From a virus: a stretch of DNA of 64,000 bases. Each line of letters begins with the position of its first letter. The first letter of the stretch is position 1. Location: positions 1 through 64,000 of IMG/VR virus record IMGVR_UViG_3300020578_005105; one strand, 5' to 3'. The position numbers and the translations under genes were made by a program. Positions 7,441-16,917 of the stretch are shown here, one piece after another. A model generated the notes under the pieces. The model did no database searches. It was given only the letters and a program-made list of their open reading frames with translations, and was not told the origin of the DNA.

Positions 7441-7654
7441 TGCGCTCAAGGAAATTTCTTCCAGCATGACTCGCATGGAAGCAGAACGTGATTTGATTAA
7501 GAATGTGAAGAAGGATGTGTGTGATGATTTACAACTGAACCGTAAGGTGTTGAACAAGTTGGCCAAGACCTATCACAAGGGTAATTACAATGAAGAGGTG
7601 GAGCTACACAAGGATTTTGAATCTTTGTATGAAACGGTAACCAAGAAGGTGTAA
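7394..7654 (+). CDS. dsbA: Probable DsbA-like double-stranded DNA-binding protein (T4 DsbA family)
   Basis: The 86-residue protein is Lys- and Leu-rich. It contains RDLIKNVKKDVCDDLQLNR, then a KTYHKGNYNEEVELHKDFE segment, a layout like T4 DsbA, which binds DNA near late promoters and assists late transcription. I recall the resemblance from family features and cannot align it here. The ATG at 7394 follows GGAG and overlaps the endolysin by 47 bases. Confidence 0.5.
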   Translation: MTPLPTTPADKLKLLDALKEISSSMTRMEAERDLIKNVKKDVCDDLQLNRKVLNKLAKTYHKGNYNEEVELHKDFESLYETVTKKV

Positions 7655-7656
7655 TC

Positions 7657-8673
7657 ATGACGGCGAAGCTGGATTTCGATGATGTGTTGATTGTCCCACA
7701 ATTCTCTGACATCACTTCACGACAACAAGTAAAAGTGGAAACCAACATCCAAGGCAAATGGGGCGCCAGAATTTCTGGTGTTCCCATCATTGCTGCCAAC
7801 ATGGATGGTGTGGGAACCTTCAGCATGCATCATGCTTTGAAGAAATTCAATGCCTTCACAGCCATTACTAAACATCATACACTGGCAGATTGGGTGCATC
7901 AACATGATGTCAGCCATGCTTTCATCACTATAGGAATGAATGATGATGAAATGGAGATGGCCTTTGATGTTGTGAAGGCATGGAAGAACAAAATTGATGG
8001 CTTCACCCCTAAAATTGTCATTGATGTGGCAAATGGATACATGAATTCCTTCTATGATTTCATTTCCAAGGTGAGAAATTACATTCCTGATGCCTTCATC
8101 ATGGCAGGAACCGTGGTGACACCTGAAGCAGTTGAACGGTGCATCATGTCCGGTGCTGATTTAGCCCGTGTGGGCATCGGGACCGGCGCTGTTTGCACCA
8201 CTCGACGTGTAACAGGTGTGGGTTATCCACAATTTTCCGCCTTGCAAGAGTGTGTTCCTGCCGCAGAATCAGTGGGAGGTGGTGTGCAAAGTGATGGAGG
8301 ATGTGTTTTTCCCGGAGATTTTTCAAAAGCTTTGGCTGCAGGCGCTAAAATGGTGATGGCCGGCAGTGTTTTTGCGGGTCATGATGAGTCAGAACAAGAA
8401 ATTCGTGATGGAAAGGTGACTTTTTACGGGATGAGCAGTCATGCAGCCCAACAACGTCACAACCAAGTGAAAAATTATCGTGCTTCTGAGGGAAGAGTGG
8501 TGCAAATTCCTTACAAAGGCTTGGTGGAACACACCATGTCTGACATTTTAGGTGGAATTCGTTCAACTTGTGCCTATGTAGGGGCACTAAATATTTCTGA
8601 ATTGACACAAAAAGCAAAATTCATTCAAGTTAACAACGTCCTTAACCGCTCTTTAGAGCAATACACGGTGTGA
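7657..8673 (+). CDS. guaC: GMP reductase (IMPDH/GMPR family)
   Basis: GMP reductase turns GMP into IMP and ammonia with NADPH. The 338-residue protein has the family N terminus LDFDDVLIVP, the catalytic-loop Cys180 in GIGTGAVCTTRRVTGVGYPQ, the FYGMSS flap and YKG before the C terminus. It lacks the CBS pair of IMP dehydrogenase, and CTTRxxTGVGxPQ favours reductase over dehydrogenase. With the PurA-like enzyme at 2307 it could send guanine nucleotides through IMP toward adenine nucleotides. Confidence 0.9.
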   Translation: MTAKLDFDDVLIVPQFSDITSRQQVKVETNIQGKWGARISGVPIIAANMDGVGTFSMHHALKKFNAFTAITKHHTLADWVHQHDVSHAFITIGMNDDEMEMAFDVVKAWKNKIDGFTPKIVIDVANGYMNSFYDFISKVRNYIPDAFIMAGTVVTPEAVERCIMSGADLARVGIGTGAVCTTRRVTGVGYPQFSALQECVPAAESVGGGVQSDGGCVFPGDFSKALAAGAKMVMAGSVFAGHDESEQEIRDGKVTFYGMSSHAAQQRHNQVKNYRASEGRVVQIPYKGLVEHTMSDILGGIRSTCAYVGALNISELTQKAKFIQVNNVLNRSLEQYTV

Positions 8674-8675
8674 TA

Positions 8676-8786
8676 ATGAAAATTCTAGACAAAATCGTAG
8701 ACTTCTTGTTAAAAAAATTAATGGCCTATAAAACCAAAAGAAAATTACAAGATTTGAAGAAACGGGACCCATTCATCTACAACTGA
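8676..8786 (+). CDS. Conserved-looking small protein, 36 aa
   Basis: ATG 8676 to TGA 8784-8786 encodes a very basic peptide: an amphipathic N-terminal helix (MKILDKIVDFLLKKL) and a tail ending KKRDPFIYN. It fills exactly the gap between GuaC and the next gene, with 2-base spacing on both sides. I recall small T4-like phage proteins ending in a DPFIY-like motif, which supports it, but no function is known. Confidence 0.7.
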   Translation: MKILDKIVDFLLKKLMAYKTKRKLQDLKKRDPFIYN

Positions 8787-8788
8787 TT

Positions 8789-9670
8789 ATGATAAAACAC
8801 TTGATAACTGGAGGTTGTAGTTTTAGTACCTTCACAGATGATACCAACTGGAAGGGATATTTAACACAATATCTCCAAAAAGTGAATCCGACTATGAGTT
8901 ACAACCATACTGGTTACAATAGTCAAGGGCAAGAATTGATTCAGAAGAAGGTGATGTTAGCAATAACTGAAGCATTGAATGCTGGGTATAAATCAGATGA
9001 AATTTTAGTGGCAGTTATGTGGAGCGGGACGTTTCGCAAGGCATGGTACATTGACAACTCAAAAATCATAGAAAGAATGGTGAAACTCTGGCCTAATTTC
9101 AAGGGAGGAATGTGCAATCAATTCCTCGACCTAAAAAATCAAGGACCAGAGATTCCTGCATATTTTAAAACTGCATATGGCGATGATTTTGTGTATAACC
9201 CAGACGGAGGGTGGTATTATACCGTCAATGGGAGCGATTGCCAGATGGAATTTGTGCAGCAACATTATGACTTAGATGGGTGGATGAATTCGGGCGTGGG
9301 AAAGGTTCATATTTCTCTAGAAAACATTGTCATGCTACAGAATTTTTGTAAGTTGCATGGAATACAGCTTGTAAATCAGTTTTTCATGGACCATGTATAT
9401 CAAGATTTTGTAGACAACCAACAGCATCAAATTATAGGTTACTTATTTCAGCAATTAGACAAGAACATGATAACCGAAGGAATGTTTGAATACCTGCATA
9501 AGTATTTGTCAGTTAGTAGACAAGGCGCAGGTGAACTAACCCACGATGAGAGAAAAAAATTGGACGCAGGTAGAGATATCTTTAATAAAGATGGGTTTCA
9601 TCCCGGAGCTATCGGAGCTAAGTTATGGTGTGAAGATGTCCTTATACCATTCTTGGAAAAACAATTATGA
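8789..9670 (+). CDS. SGNH/GDSL hydrolase-like protein 1
   Basis: The N terminus HLITGGCSFSTFT is the block-I nucleophile region of a divergent SGNH hydrolase (GCSFS replacing GDSL). The C-terminal DGFHPGAIGAKLW resembles block V with the Asp-x-x-His pair. SGNH enzymes are esterases, often acting on acetylated sugars. This 293-residue protein opens the sugar-like block, and three further GCSF proteins occur at 13282, 23115 and 33118. Its substrate is unknown. Confidence 0.7.
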   Translation: MIKHLITGGCSFSTFTDDTNWKGYLTQYLQKVNPTMSYNHTGYNSQGQELIQKKVMLAITEALNAGYKSDEILVAVMWSGTFRKAWYIDNSKIIERMVKLWPNFKGGMCNQFLDLKNQGPEIPAYFKTAYGDDFVYNPDGGWYYTVNGSDCQMEFVQQHYDLDGWMNSGVGKVHISLENIVMLQNFCKLHGIQLVNQFFMDHVYQDFVDNQQHQIIGYLFQQLDKNMITEGMFEYLHKYLSVSRQGAGELTHDERKKLDAGRDIFNKDGFHPGAIGAKLWCEDVLIPFLEKQL

Positions 9671-10365
9671 TGCCAACTAAAGTTTTGATACCCTCTGCAA
9701 GGGTCATTGCATGGATGAACGCTTTACGCCATCATACAGGCGAAACTCAATACAGAATACTAGAAAATTTTTGGGAAAGCCAAATTAAGAGTAAAGCTTG
9801 GATAATAACCATGTTGAAAGAACTGAATATTACCAGCGGCGGAGATGCTTATGTTTTTGGCGGCTGGTATGGTGTCATGGCGTCCATGTTAGCTGATAAC
9901 TGTGGATTCAGAAAGGTGTACAGCATAGATGCAGACTGTTCATGCAAGATATTTGGTGAAGAACTAGACCAACAAGAAACAAGTCTAAAGATAGAATTTG
10001 TTACATCGGCCATGGAAGATTTTACTTTTGATAATTACACCAATACTGAGAAGAGCTATGGGTTACATTATGGGTTACATAAGGTCTTTGTGTATTCTTC
10101 TCCTAGACTGATAATAAATACTAGTGTTGAGCATATAGCCACTGATGTTTTTAATCGGTGGTTGAGCAATGTTCCAGATGATGTTCCAATAGTGCTGCAG
10201 GGTAATAATTTAGATATTCCTGAGCATGTGCGCATTGCAACGAGTCTAGAAGATTTCAAAAAACAAAATCCTTTGCAAAAAATACTTTGGGAAGGAGAAC
10301 TAGATTGCGAAACTTTCACACGATATATGATTATAGGGTATAAAAATGAAGCTGCCGATATATGA
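9667..10365 (+). CDS. Class I methyltransferase-like protein
   Basis: The stretch DAYVFGGWYGVMASMLA, followed about 15 residues later by VYSIDADC, fits motif I (glycine-rich SAM loop) and the acidic ribose-binding residue of Rossmann methyltransferases. RLIINTSVEHI resembles a motif IV/post-I region. The length of 232 residues fits. The start overlaps the upstream stop (ATGATG), and the gene overlaps the first radical SAM gene by 20 bases. Substrate unknown, possibly a sugar or a glycan. Confidence 0.65.
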   Translation: MMPTKVLIPSARVIAWMNALRHHTGETQYRILENFWESQIKSKAWIITMLKELNITSGGDAYVFGGWYGVMASMLADNCGFRKVYSIDADCSCKIFGEELDQQETSLKIEFVTSAMEDFTFDNYTNTEKSYGLHYGLHKVFVYSSPRLIINTSVEHIATDVFNRWLSNVPDDVPIVLQGNNLDIPEHVRIATSLEDFKKQNPLQKILWEGELDCETFTRYMIIGYKNEAADI

Positions 10366-11839
10366 TGAAAAATTCTTTGATTCTTCCAACAATGTGCCCA
10401 GGTTTCAAGAAACACAAAGAGTATTGAATGAGGTGAGTGATAGTATGTGTCTTGCAAAGTGGAGTCAGGTAACTTTGCATCTAGGCACAGGGACTTCACA
10501 TAGTTGCCACCATCCTCCTCCACATAAAATTGAAGTTGAAGAAATCAAGAACAATCCAAAGGCTCTACACAATACAAGCTATAAAAAGAGCCAAAGAAAA
10601 TTGATGCTTGAAGGTAAACGCCCTAAAGAATGTGATTATTGCTGGCGTGCTGAAGATTCAAGTAAAAACAGCAATGAAGGCACAATTTTCAGTGACCGCG
10701 TAACCAAAAGTGCAGAAACTTGGTCATTGCCCTACTTAGAAAAAATTAAAGAAGCAGGGTATACAGGAGACATCAATCCCACATATCTGGAAGTAGACTT
10801 TGATACCACGTGCAATTTCAAATGTGCCTATTGCACGCCGTCATATTCAACAACCTGGCAGCAAGAAATAAAACAGCATGGGCCCTATAAGCTCACACAT
10901 AATATTCTTCATGACCTAGAATGGTTAAAGGAGAATAGAATTCTTCCTATTCCTCAATCAGAAGAAAATCCCTATATTGACGCATTTTGGGAATGGTGGC
11001 CTGAATTAATCAAGAGCTTGAAAGTATTCAGAATCACAGGAGGAGAACCTCTATTGTCTAAGCACACCTTCCGTGTTCTAGATTACATTATAGAGAATCC
11101 ACAACCCGAGCTGGAATTGGATATCAATAGCAACTTAGGTGCGCCTGATGAGGTTATTAATAAATTCATTGAGAAGATGAAGATTATTCAGGACAAACAG
11201 GCCGTTAAAGTGTTTAAAGTGTACACTAGTAACGAAGCCCATGGCAAACAATCCGAGTATGTACGTTTCGGTATTAATTATAAGAAGTGGATAAGCAACT
11301 GTCATCGTGTATTAGGTGAGATTCCTAATAGCCATTTAACCATTATGGCTGCTTTTAACATTTTTAGTTTACCATCATTTAAAAAAATGATGGAAGATAT
11401 TGTTGTGATGAAGCATCGCTATACTATTCAACCGATTCGAAAGCATCCAGTATCATTGGATATAGCATATGTCAGATGGCCTGAACATTTAGCTCCGTGG
11501 ATATTACCTGCATCATTCCTTCGGTACATTGAAGATATTGTGTCATATGGGTACCTGAATCTACATCAATTAAACTGGCCACCTCTTTGTGGCAAGGGAT
11601 TTTTTGATTATGAGATGAACAGGATGGAGCGTCTTTATTATGTTGTCCGTGATGAGATGAAAAACATTGATAACAAGAAAAGAAATTTGTTGCGTAAACA
11701 ATTTGCAGAATATGTATTGGAATACGACAAGAGAAGAGGAACAAATTTCTCAGAAACTTTCCCAGAATACAGAGAATTTTTTGAAGAGTGTATGATATTA
11801 ATAAATGACGTGCATAATACTTTTCTATACGAGGATTAA
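10346..11839 (+). CDS. Twitch-type radical SAM protein 1
   Basis: The radical SAM CxxxCxxC is CNFKCAYC at Cys156, Cys160 and Cys163, and ITGGEPLL gives the SAM-binding GGE motif. Four further cysteines, Cys35, Cys54 and the pair Cys96/Cys99 (CDYC), precede it and probably bind an auxiliary 4Fe-4S cluster, here placed N-terminal rather than in the usual C-terminal SPASM/twitch position. The protein is 497 aa. Such proteins occur in marine T4-like phages and have no proven reaction. The next gene is a tandem paralogue. Confidence 0.88.
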   Translation: MKLPIYDEKFFDSSNNVPRFQETQRVLNEVSDSMCLAKWSQVTLHLGTGTSHSCHHPPPHKIEVEEIKNNPKALHNTSYKKSQRKLMLEGKRPKECDYCWRAEDSSKNSNEGTIFSDRVTKSAETWSLPYLEKIKEAGYTGDINPTYLEVDFDTTCNFKCAYCTPSYSTTWQQEIKQHGPYKLTHNILHDLEWLKENRILPIPQSEENPYIDAFWEWWPELIKSLKVFRITGGEPLLSKHTFRVLDYIIENPQPELELDINSNLGAPDEVINKFIEKMKIIQDKQAVKVFKVYTSNEAHGKQSEYVRFGINYKKWISNCHRVLGEIPNSHLTIMAAFNIFSLPSFKKMMEDIVVMKHRYTIQPIRKHPVSLDIAYVRWPEHLAPWILPASFLRYIEDIVSYGYLNLHQLNWPPLCGKGFFDYEMNRMERLYYVVRDEMKNIDNKKRNLLRKQFAEYVLEYDKRRGTNFSETFPEYREFFEECMILINDVHNTFLYED

Positions 11840-13285
11840 ATGTCTGAAGCATCTAACGAACTAGTTAACTGGAGGGAGAAACACCTAAATAGCATCAGTC
11901 CTAGTTTCTGTGCGGCTAAATGGTATAATGCTAGTTTACATTTAGGGCATGGATACACTAGTTCCTGCCATTTACCTTTACCCCACCCAGTAGACCTAGT
12001 ACAAATTCAACAAAATCCATCAGCACTACACAACACAGAGCATAAAAAGAAAGCTCGGCAAATGATGTTGAGTGGTGTGCGCCCTGCTGAATGTTCCTAT
12101 TGTTGGAAAATCGAGGACATCGGAAGAGGTAATGTTTCCGACCGAGTGTATAAGAGTCAAATTTACAAAGAAGAAGATATTGCTAAGCTGCGTGATGTAA
12201 ATTGGCAAGATGACGTACTGTTAAAAACTGTTGAGATAAGTTTTGATAGAACCTGTAATTTTGCATGTAGTTATTGCAATGCTGGATATAGTACAACGTG
12301 GGCTAAGGACATTGCTAAAAACGGAGCATATCAAAACTTCACATCTGAAGGTGGGGGCTCTTATCAAGCAGACGGGTCTTGGGCTGAGCCATATGGAAAA
12401 AACTCAGAAAATAATCCTTATGTAGAGGCATTCCTTCGATGGTGGCCTGAACTCTCACAAAGTTTGGAAGAATTGCGTGTCACAGGGGGTGAAGCATCCG
12501 TCAGTCATAACTTTTGGAAATTCATAGATGTCATGAAGCAGCATCCTTCACCTAACATGAGATTTGCTGTGAATTCCAACTTAGGTATGGACCGTGAGTT
12601 GTTGGAAAAAGTTGTGGCATTGACACATGAACTTCCCATCAAGGAATTCGACTTGTACACAAGCAATGAGTCGTTCGGACCCCATGCCGAATATATCCGT
12701 GATGGATTGATTTATGAAAAATGGCGCGATAATTTAGTATTCTTCATTGAAAATGCCAAATTCCGTGCAGTAACAATCATGATGACCATCAACAGCCTAT
12801 GTTTGTTTAGCATTACTGATTTCTTGGATGATATGATAGTGCTAAAACAGAAATATGGCTGGCATAAGCCCCACGTGGATTTGAACATCCTTCGTTGGCC
12901 TGGATTCATGAGTCCATTAGCACTACCTGACCACCTAAAAAATGAAGTTCGTGAAAAATTGAAGTGGTGGTATGACACTAATAGACATTCACCCCTATTC
13001 AACGATGGTGAAAAAGCCCAGATTGAACGATTGATTGATTATATTGAAGTTGTGAACAAAGGGCATAATAGTGTAAGTGATGACAAGAATGCCTTGCATC
13101 ATGACTTCAAGAGTTTCTATACTCAGTATGATATAAGGAGAAAAAAAGATTTTAGAAGCACTTTTCCACCCTCTGTTGTTCAATGGTATGACAGCTTACA
13201 GACTAGAAAATATTTTCACATCATTGATACATTGATTGACGGGTCCATCAAACACTATGAACCTGGGGTATATAATTCTCAATGA
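11840..13285 (+). CDS. Twitch-type radical SAM protein 2 (tandem paralogue)
   Basis: The 481-residue protein aligns by eye with its upstream neighbour throughout: N-terminal cysteines 24, 43, 85 and 88 (CSYC), radical SAM CNFACSYC at Cys139, 143 and 146, then VTGGEAS where copy 1 has TGGEP, and a shared segment LYTSNE. The start follows the upstream stop immediately. Tandem copies with different central residues suggest subfunctionalisation, for example acting on two sites of one substrate. Function unknown. Confidence 0.88.
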   Translation: MSEASNELVNWREKHLNSISPSFCAAKWYNASLHLGHGYTSSCHLPLPHPVDLVQIQQNPSALHNTEHKKKARQMMLSGVRPAECSYCWKIEDIGRGNVSDRVYKSQIYKEEDIAKLRDVNWQDDVLLKTVEISFDRTCNFACSYCNAGYSTTWAKDIAKNGAYQNFTSEGGGSYQADGSWAEPYGKNSENNPYVEAFLRWWPELSQSLEELRVTGGEASVSHNFWKFIDVMKQHPSPNMRFAVNSNLGMDRELLEKVVALTHELPIKEFDLYTSNESFGPHAEYIRDGLIYEKWRDNLVFFIENAKFRAVTIMMTINSLCLFSITDFLDDMIVLKQKYGWHKPHVDLNILRWPGFMSPLALPDHLKNEVREKLKWWYDTNRHSPLFNDGEKAQIERLIDYIEVVNKGHNSVSDDKNALHHDFKSFYTQYDIRRKKDFRSTFPPSVVQWYDSLQTRKYFHIIDTLIDGSIKHYEPGVYNSQ

Positions 13286-14079
13286 GATTCTTTGCATTTG
13301 GGTGTAGTTTCACTAGGTGGGCTTTTCCTACATGGGCAGATTACTTAGCTGTGGGTTTAAATTCGAAAGAATACTATAATTATGCTAAGGAAGGAGCATC
13401 TAACCAGTACATCTTGTACATGCTCGGTGAAGCTTTGGAAAACCAAAAAATCACTGAGAATGATTATGTAGCAGTGATGTTCACCACACATGCTCGTTAT
13501 TCTTTTTATAAACCTGATAGTGGATGGATCACAAATGGAGATGTGCTAAATGGATATCCAAGAGGTGATGAATGTCATCCATTATACCAAGAAAAGTACA
13601 AGTATCTAGATGAACATTTTTGGTCACCAGAGTTTGGACTTCAGCAATCTTGGCATAGTGCTTTCATTGTTAAAAAACTGCTGGAAACTCTTAATATAAA
13701 GCATACTCTGTTGCAAGGGCCCGCAAATTCTGAAATTTTTTATAACCGCATCACAGACCAACAACTAGCCTTAATGTATGAGAATAAATTCAACGCCATT
13801 GTTAATTATCCTGAAAATTTAGAATTATTTCAAGCCCAGCATAAGAATAATGTTCGAATATCCTGGAAAGGAGGGTCAGAAAATGATGGCCATCCGACCA
13901 CAGAAATACATTTTGATTATTTTAAGCGTAAGTTTCCACAATACAATAACGATACTGTGAATAGATACTACCAAGAAATAGTAGATAATATGACTCTGGA
14001 AACACAGAGAGAAACATCTCAGATATGTAACAGCATTCAAAGAAAATATGTGCCTAAAGTTGAATGGATGAGTTCATAA
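13282..14079 (+). CDS. SGNH/GDSL hydrolase-like protein 2
   Basis: The start MRFFAFGCSFTRWAFPTWADYLA carries the GCSFT nucleophile block. A block-V-like element is less clear than in the paralogues; GHPTTEIHFDYF, about 55 residues before the end, is the best candidate. The 265-residue gene overlaps its neighbour by ATGA. It probably acts with the sugar genes around it, but substrate and activity are not visible. Confidence 0.6.
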   Translation: MRFFAFGCSFTRWAFPTWADYLAVGLNSKEYYNYAKEGASNQYILYMLGEALENQKITENDYVAVMFTTHARYSFYKPDSGWITNGDVLNGYPRGDECHPLYQEKYKYLDEHFWSPEFGLQQSWHSAFIVKKLLETLNIKHTLLQGPANSEIFYNRITDQQLALMYENKFNAIVNYPENLELFQAQHKNNVRISWKGGSENDGHPTTEIHFDYFKRKFPQYNNDTVNRYYQEIVDNMTLETQRETSQICNSIQRKYVPKVEWMSS

Positions 14080-14092
14080 GCTTAATAAACCC

Positions 14093-15544
14093 ATGACATA
14101 CACGATTCCTTTTTTACATGATTATGTGTTCCCAAATTTAGTATTACCCAATGCAATAATAAATGAGTTGGGTATTATCAATTACATACACACCATGTAC
14201 ACGAATAGAATACAAAAGAATTCTTTTTTCGATTTCGGTAGTCAAGAAAACTTTTTGAATGGCAGTTCTTTTGGTAATCTTTCTAAAGTATTTGACTATG
14301 AACTAGGAAACTTCCCTAATAGCCAAGGATATGAAACCCACTTGCACTCAGGTGCCTATAGGCATATTTTAAACGGTGTCGAAGAATCGGTATACTTTGG
14401 TAAGAAAATGTATCCAAAGTATATTTACCCCATCCTTGTATCTCCACACTTTGATGAATTTACAGGTGTCAACGTTCAAAATTACCCAAAATTAAACGGT
14501 GAGTATTTCTGGAAGCATATTTCAGCGGAAGTGTTAGATGATGCTAGAAAAGGCACGGCTATAATTTTATTAGATTTTGGTCAAGAAAATTATGTTGAAA
14601 AAGAGAGCTATCATCGACTACATGAATGCCTAAGATATAGCAGAATACCTAAGGAAAATATTATATTGGCATTTAATAGTTTCAATTCGAAACAGATATA
14701 TGAAATGTGGTTTCCTGAAGAAGAAAGACGGTTAGAAGTACATAACTGGCCAGGTGTTGTTGCCAACACCTCGTTTCATTTTAATTCGATGATAGAACAT
14801 AAAGACCCCTCTTGTGTTCTTGAACAAGATTTCATAGAATCAAGGAACACACCAAGACCTAATAAATTTCTTTTCAAGATTCGCAGGCCCCGAGGGCACA
14901 GAATGGCATTGCTATTTTATATGGCATCTGAAAATCTTCTAGACCTAGGGGATTGGTCTTGTTTGTCTCCGTTAGATTATCGGCAGAATGAAATTGACTA
15001 TATGCGAAACTATTATGACCTTTACATGGATGAAAGTGTTGTCAAAACTCTGTATGATAAAATCCCACACAATCTCCAAGTCGAACCGTTGAGTAACTTC
15101 ACAAATGTCAGTGCATGGAACGACACCACTTCTGTGTCGTATCTCAATACCTATTTTTACATTTGCAGTGAAACGTTTACGCAAGTGCATGGCGATTATA
15201 AGTCCATCACAGAGAAAGTATTTAAACCTATGGTTAATTACCTGCCTTTTGTTTTTGTTGCATATCCAGGAGCATTACAGCTTTTACGCAATTTAGGATT
15301 TAAAACGTTTCATCCCTTCATTGATGAAAGCTATGATACAGAATTAAATGAAAGTAAAAGACTTAATATGCTAGGGAAAGAAATTAAAAGGATATGCTCC
15401 ATGTCAAAGGAAGAGCTTCATGTTTGGTATTGGAGTATGGAATCTATTCTCCGACATAATAGAAGCCATACACAATCATGGTATAAGAATGATGTTGTAA
15501 GTTTGGAGTTTATCAAGTACCTACACACAAGGGTTTCGACATGA
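14093..15544 (+). CDS. Glycosyltransferase-like protein A
   Basis: This 483-residue protein is the first of three related proteins. The diagnostic C-terminal region reads TEKVFKPMVNYLPFVF, then PGALQLLRNLGFKTF and HPFIDESYD. A TEK-x-x-KP core followed by a Gly-Phe-Lys-Thr-Phe turn is typical of GT-B-like transferases in phage and LPS clusters (GT10-like fold), where Glu and Lys contact the sugar nucleotide. I infer sugar transfer from this and from RmlC and SDR neighbours. The N terminus (FLHDYVFPNLVLPN) is shared with protein B. Confidence 0.6.
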   Translation: MTYTIPFLHDYVFPNLVLPNAIINELGIINYIHTMYTNRIQKNSFFDFGSQENFLNGSSFGNLSKVFDYELGNFPNSQGYETHLHSGAYRHILNGVEESVYFGKKMYPKYIYPILVSPHFDEFTGVNVQNYPKLNGEYFWKHISAEVLDDARKGTAIILLDFGQENYVEKESYHRLHECLRYSRIPKENIILAFNSFNSKQIYEMWFPEEERRLEVHNWPGVVANTSFHFNSMIEHKDPSCVLEQDFIESRNTPRPNKFLFKIRRPRGHRMALLFYMASENLLDLGDWSCLSPLDYRQNEIDYMRNYYDLYMDESVVKTLYDKIPHNLQVEPLSNFTNVSAWNDTTSVSYLNTYFYICSETFTQVHGDYKSITEKVFKPMVNYLPFVFVAYPGALQLLRNLGFKTFHPFIDESYDTELNESKRLNMLGKEIKRICSMSKEELHVWYWSMESILRHNRSHTQSWYKNDVVSLEFIKYLHTRVST

Positions 15545-15966
15545 AAATACCTGTGTTTTTCCTCTATGATTATGTGTTTCCAAACTTCATTCTACCGAAC
15601 GCTACACCACCTGAGATAGGTGTGATAAACTATCTCCACACGCTGTATTCTAATAAACTGCGCACAGAAAGTTTCTTTGATATCAATCTAGAAACACCGT
15701 CAAGCAACATGAAAATGATTTTTGATGAACAATTGGGAACTTGGCCTAATAGCGTACAACATAATGGCTCGTATTTCAAAAACAATTGTATGCACGATTT
15801 GATTGATGTTATTGAAAGCTCTGTATACTATGGAAAGAAAAAGGGACACAAGAAATACATCTATTCTATTAAAGTTACCCCACACTTTACTAAATTCACG
15901 GGTAAAGATTGGTCTGGAAGTAAGTTGAACGGTGAGTATTTCTGGAAGCATATTTCAGCGGAAGTG
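14495..15966 (+). repeat. 39-base identical tract shared by glycosyltransferase-like genes A and B
   Basis: Bases 14495-14533 and 15928-15966 are identical over 39 positions, starting AACGGTGAGTATTTCTGG. The flanking coding sequence of the two paralogues has diverged. The tract encodes NGEYFWKHISAEV. Such a short island points to recent gene conversion or strong selection on both DNA and protein. Confidence 0.85.
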
Positions 15967-16917
15967 CTAAACGATGCTAAACAGGGAAACGCCACTATAT
16001 TATTAGAATGGTGTAACGAAAGTGTTATTGACCGTGGTGATTTTCAATCACTAAACAATGCTTTAGCGCATAGCGGTATACCTAAAAATCAAATCATACT
16101 AGTCATGAATGGGTTAAATTCCCAAAAGGTGTATGAGTCTTGGTTTCCAGAAATTACACAACAATTCTTAGTAAGAAATATTTCTTTCTTAGCGCATGAC
16201 ATCTCACATTATTATGCACATAATCCACAGTATAGACTGACTGAAGAAACTTTTTCAAAATCAAAAGATGATATCAGGAAATATCATTTCACGTTTCCGA
16301 ACAGAAGAAACCGCCCATATAGAGTTAGATTATTATTGAACTTATACCGGGATGGATTGCTTGAAAAGGGAAACTGGTCATTACTTTCCAATATACCTGA
16401 CCACGCAGTAGAAGAAAGGTTTAGAGAGTTCATTTCTATGGTTCCTCGCAACCTAGAGGAAGAACAAGGAGTAGAATTTTTTAACGTGGCAGGGAATCAA
16501 GATAAAAGTAGCGCTTGGAACTTGTCATCATATTTCTACATAGCATCTGAGACTTTTATGGATGGGGAGTATAAAGCCTTCACAGAAAAGGTCTTTAAGC
16601 CGTTGGTAAATTTTCAACCGTTCGTTTTTGCTGCTTTCCCTGGAGCACTTGAACACCTAAGAAATATGGGGTTCAAAACTTTTCATCCCTTCATCGATGA
16701 AAGTTATGACAATGAACCTAGAACAGATGTTCGTTTAGAAATGCTATACCATGAGGTGCAAAAATTGTGTGGCATGTCGAAAGAAGAACTTCATAACTGG
16801 TATTGGCAGATGGAAGATATATTGGTACACAATCACAGGCATGCCTTAACACTCTATAAATATGATGATGCAACCTATATAAATTTTTTCCGTGAATTGG
16901 GAGAACGGTGTGTATGA
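15541..16917 (+). CDS. Glycosyltransferase-like protein B
   Basis: A 458-residue paralogue of protein A, overlapping it by ATGA. It shares the N-terminal DYVFPNFILPNA, the central GEYFWKHISAEVLNDA, and the C-terminal TEKVFKPLVNFQPFVF, PGALEHLRNMGFKTF and HPFIDESYD. No signal peptide is seen. The tandem arrangement suggests successive transfers in one glycan. The exact sugar nucleotide cannot be told. Confidence 0.6.
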   Translation: MKIPVFFLYDYVFPNFILPNATPPEIGVINYLHTLYSNKLRTESFFDINLETPSSNMKMIFDEQLGTWPNSVQHNGSYFKNNCMHDLIDVIESSVYYGKKKGHKKYIYSIKVTPHFTKFTGKDWSGSKLNGEYFWKHISAEVLNDAKQGNATILLEWCNESVIDRGDFQSLNNALAHSGIPKNQIILVMNGLNSQKVYESWFPEITQQFLVRNISFLAHDISHYYAHNPQYRLTEETFSKSKDDIRKYHFTFPNRRNRPYRVRLLLNLYRDGLLEKGNWSLLSNIPDHAVEERFREFISMVPRNLEEEQGVEFFNVAGNQDKSSAWNLSSYFYIASETFMDGEYKAFTEKVFKPLVNFQPFVFAAFPGALEHLRNMGFKTFHPFIDESYDNEPRTDVRLEMLYHEVQKLCGMSKEELHNWYWQMEDILVHNHRHALTLYKYDDATYINFFRELGERCV

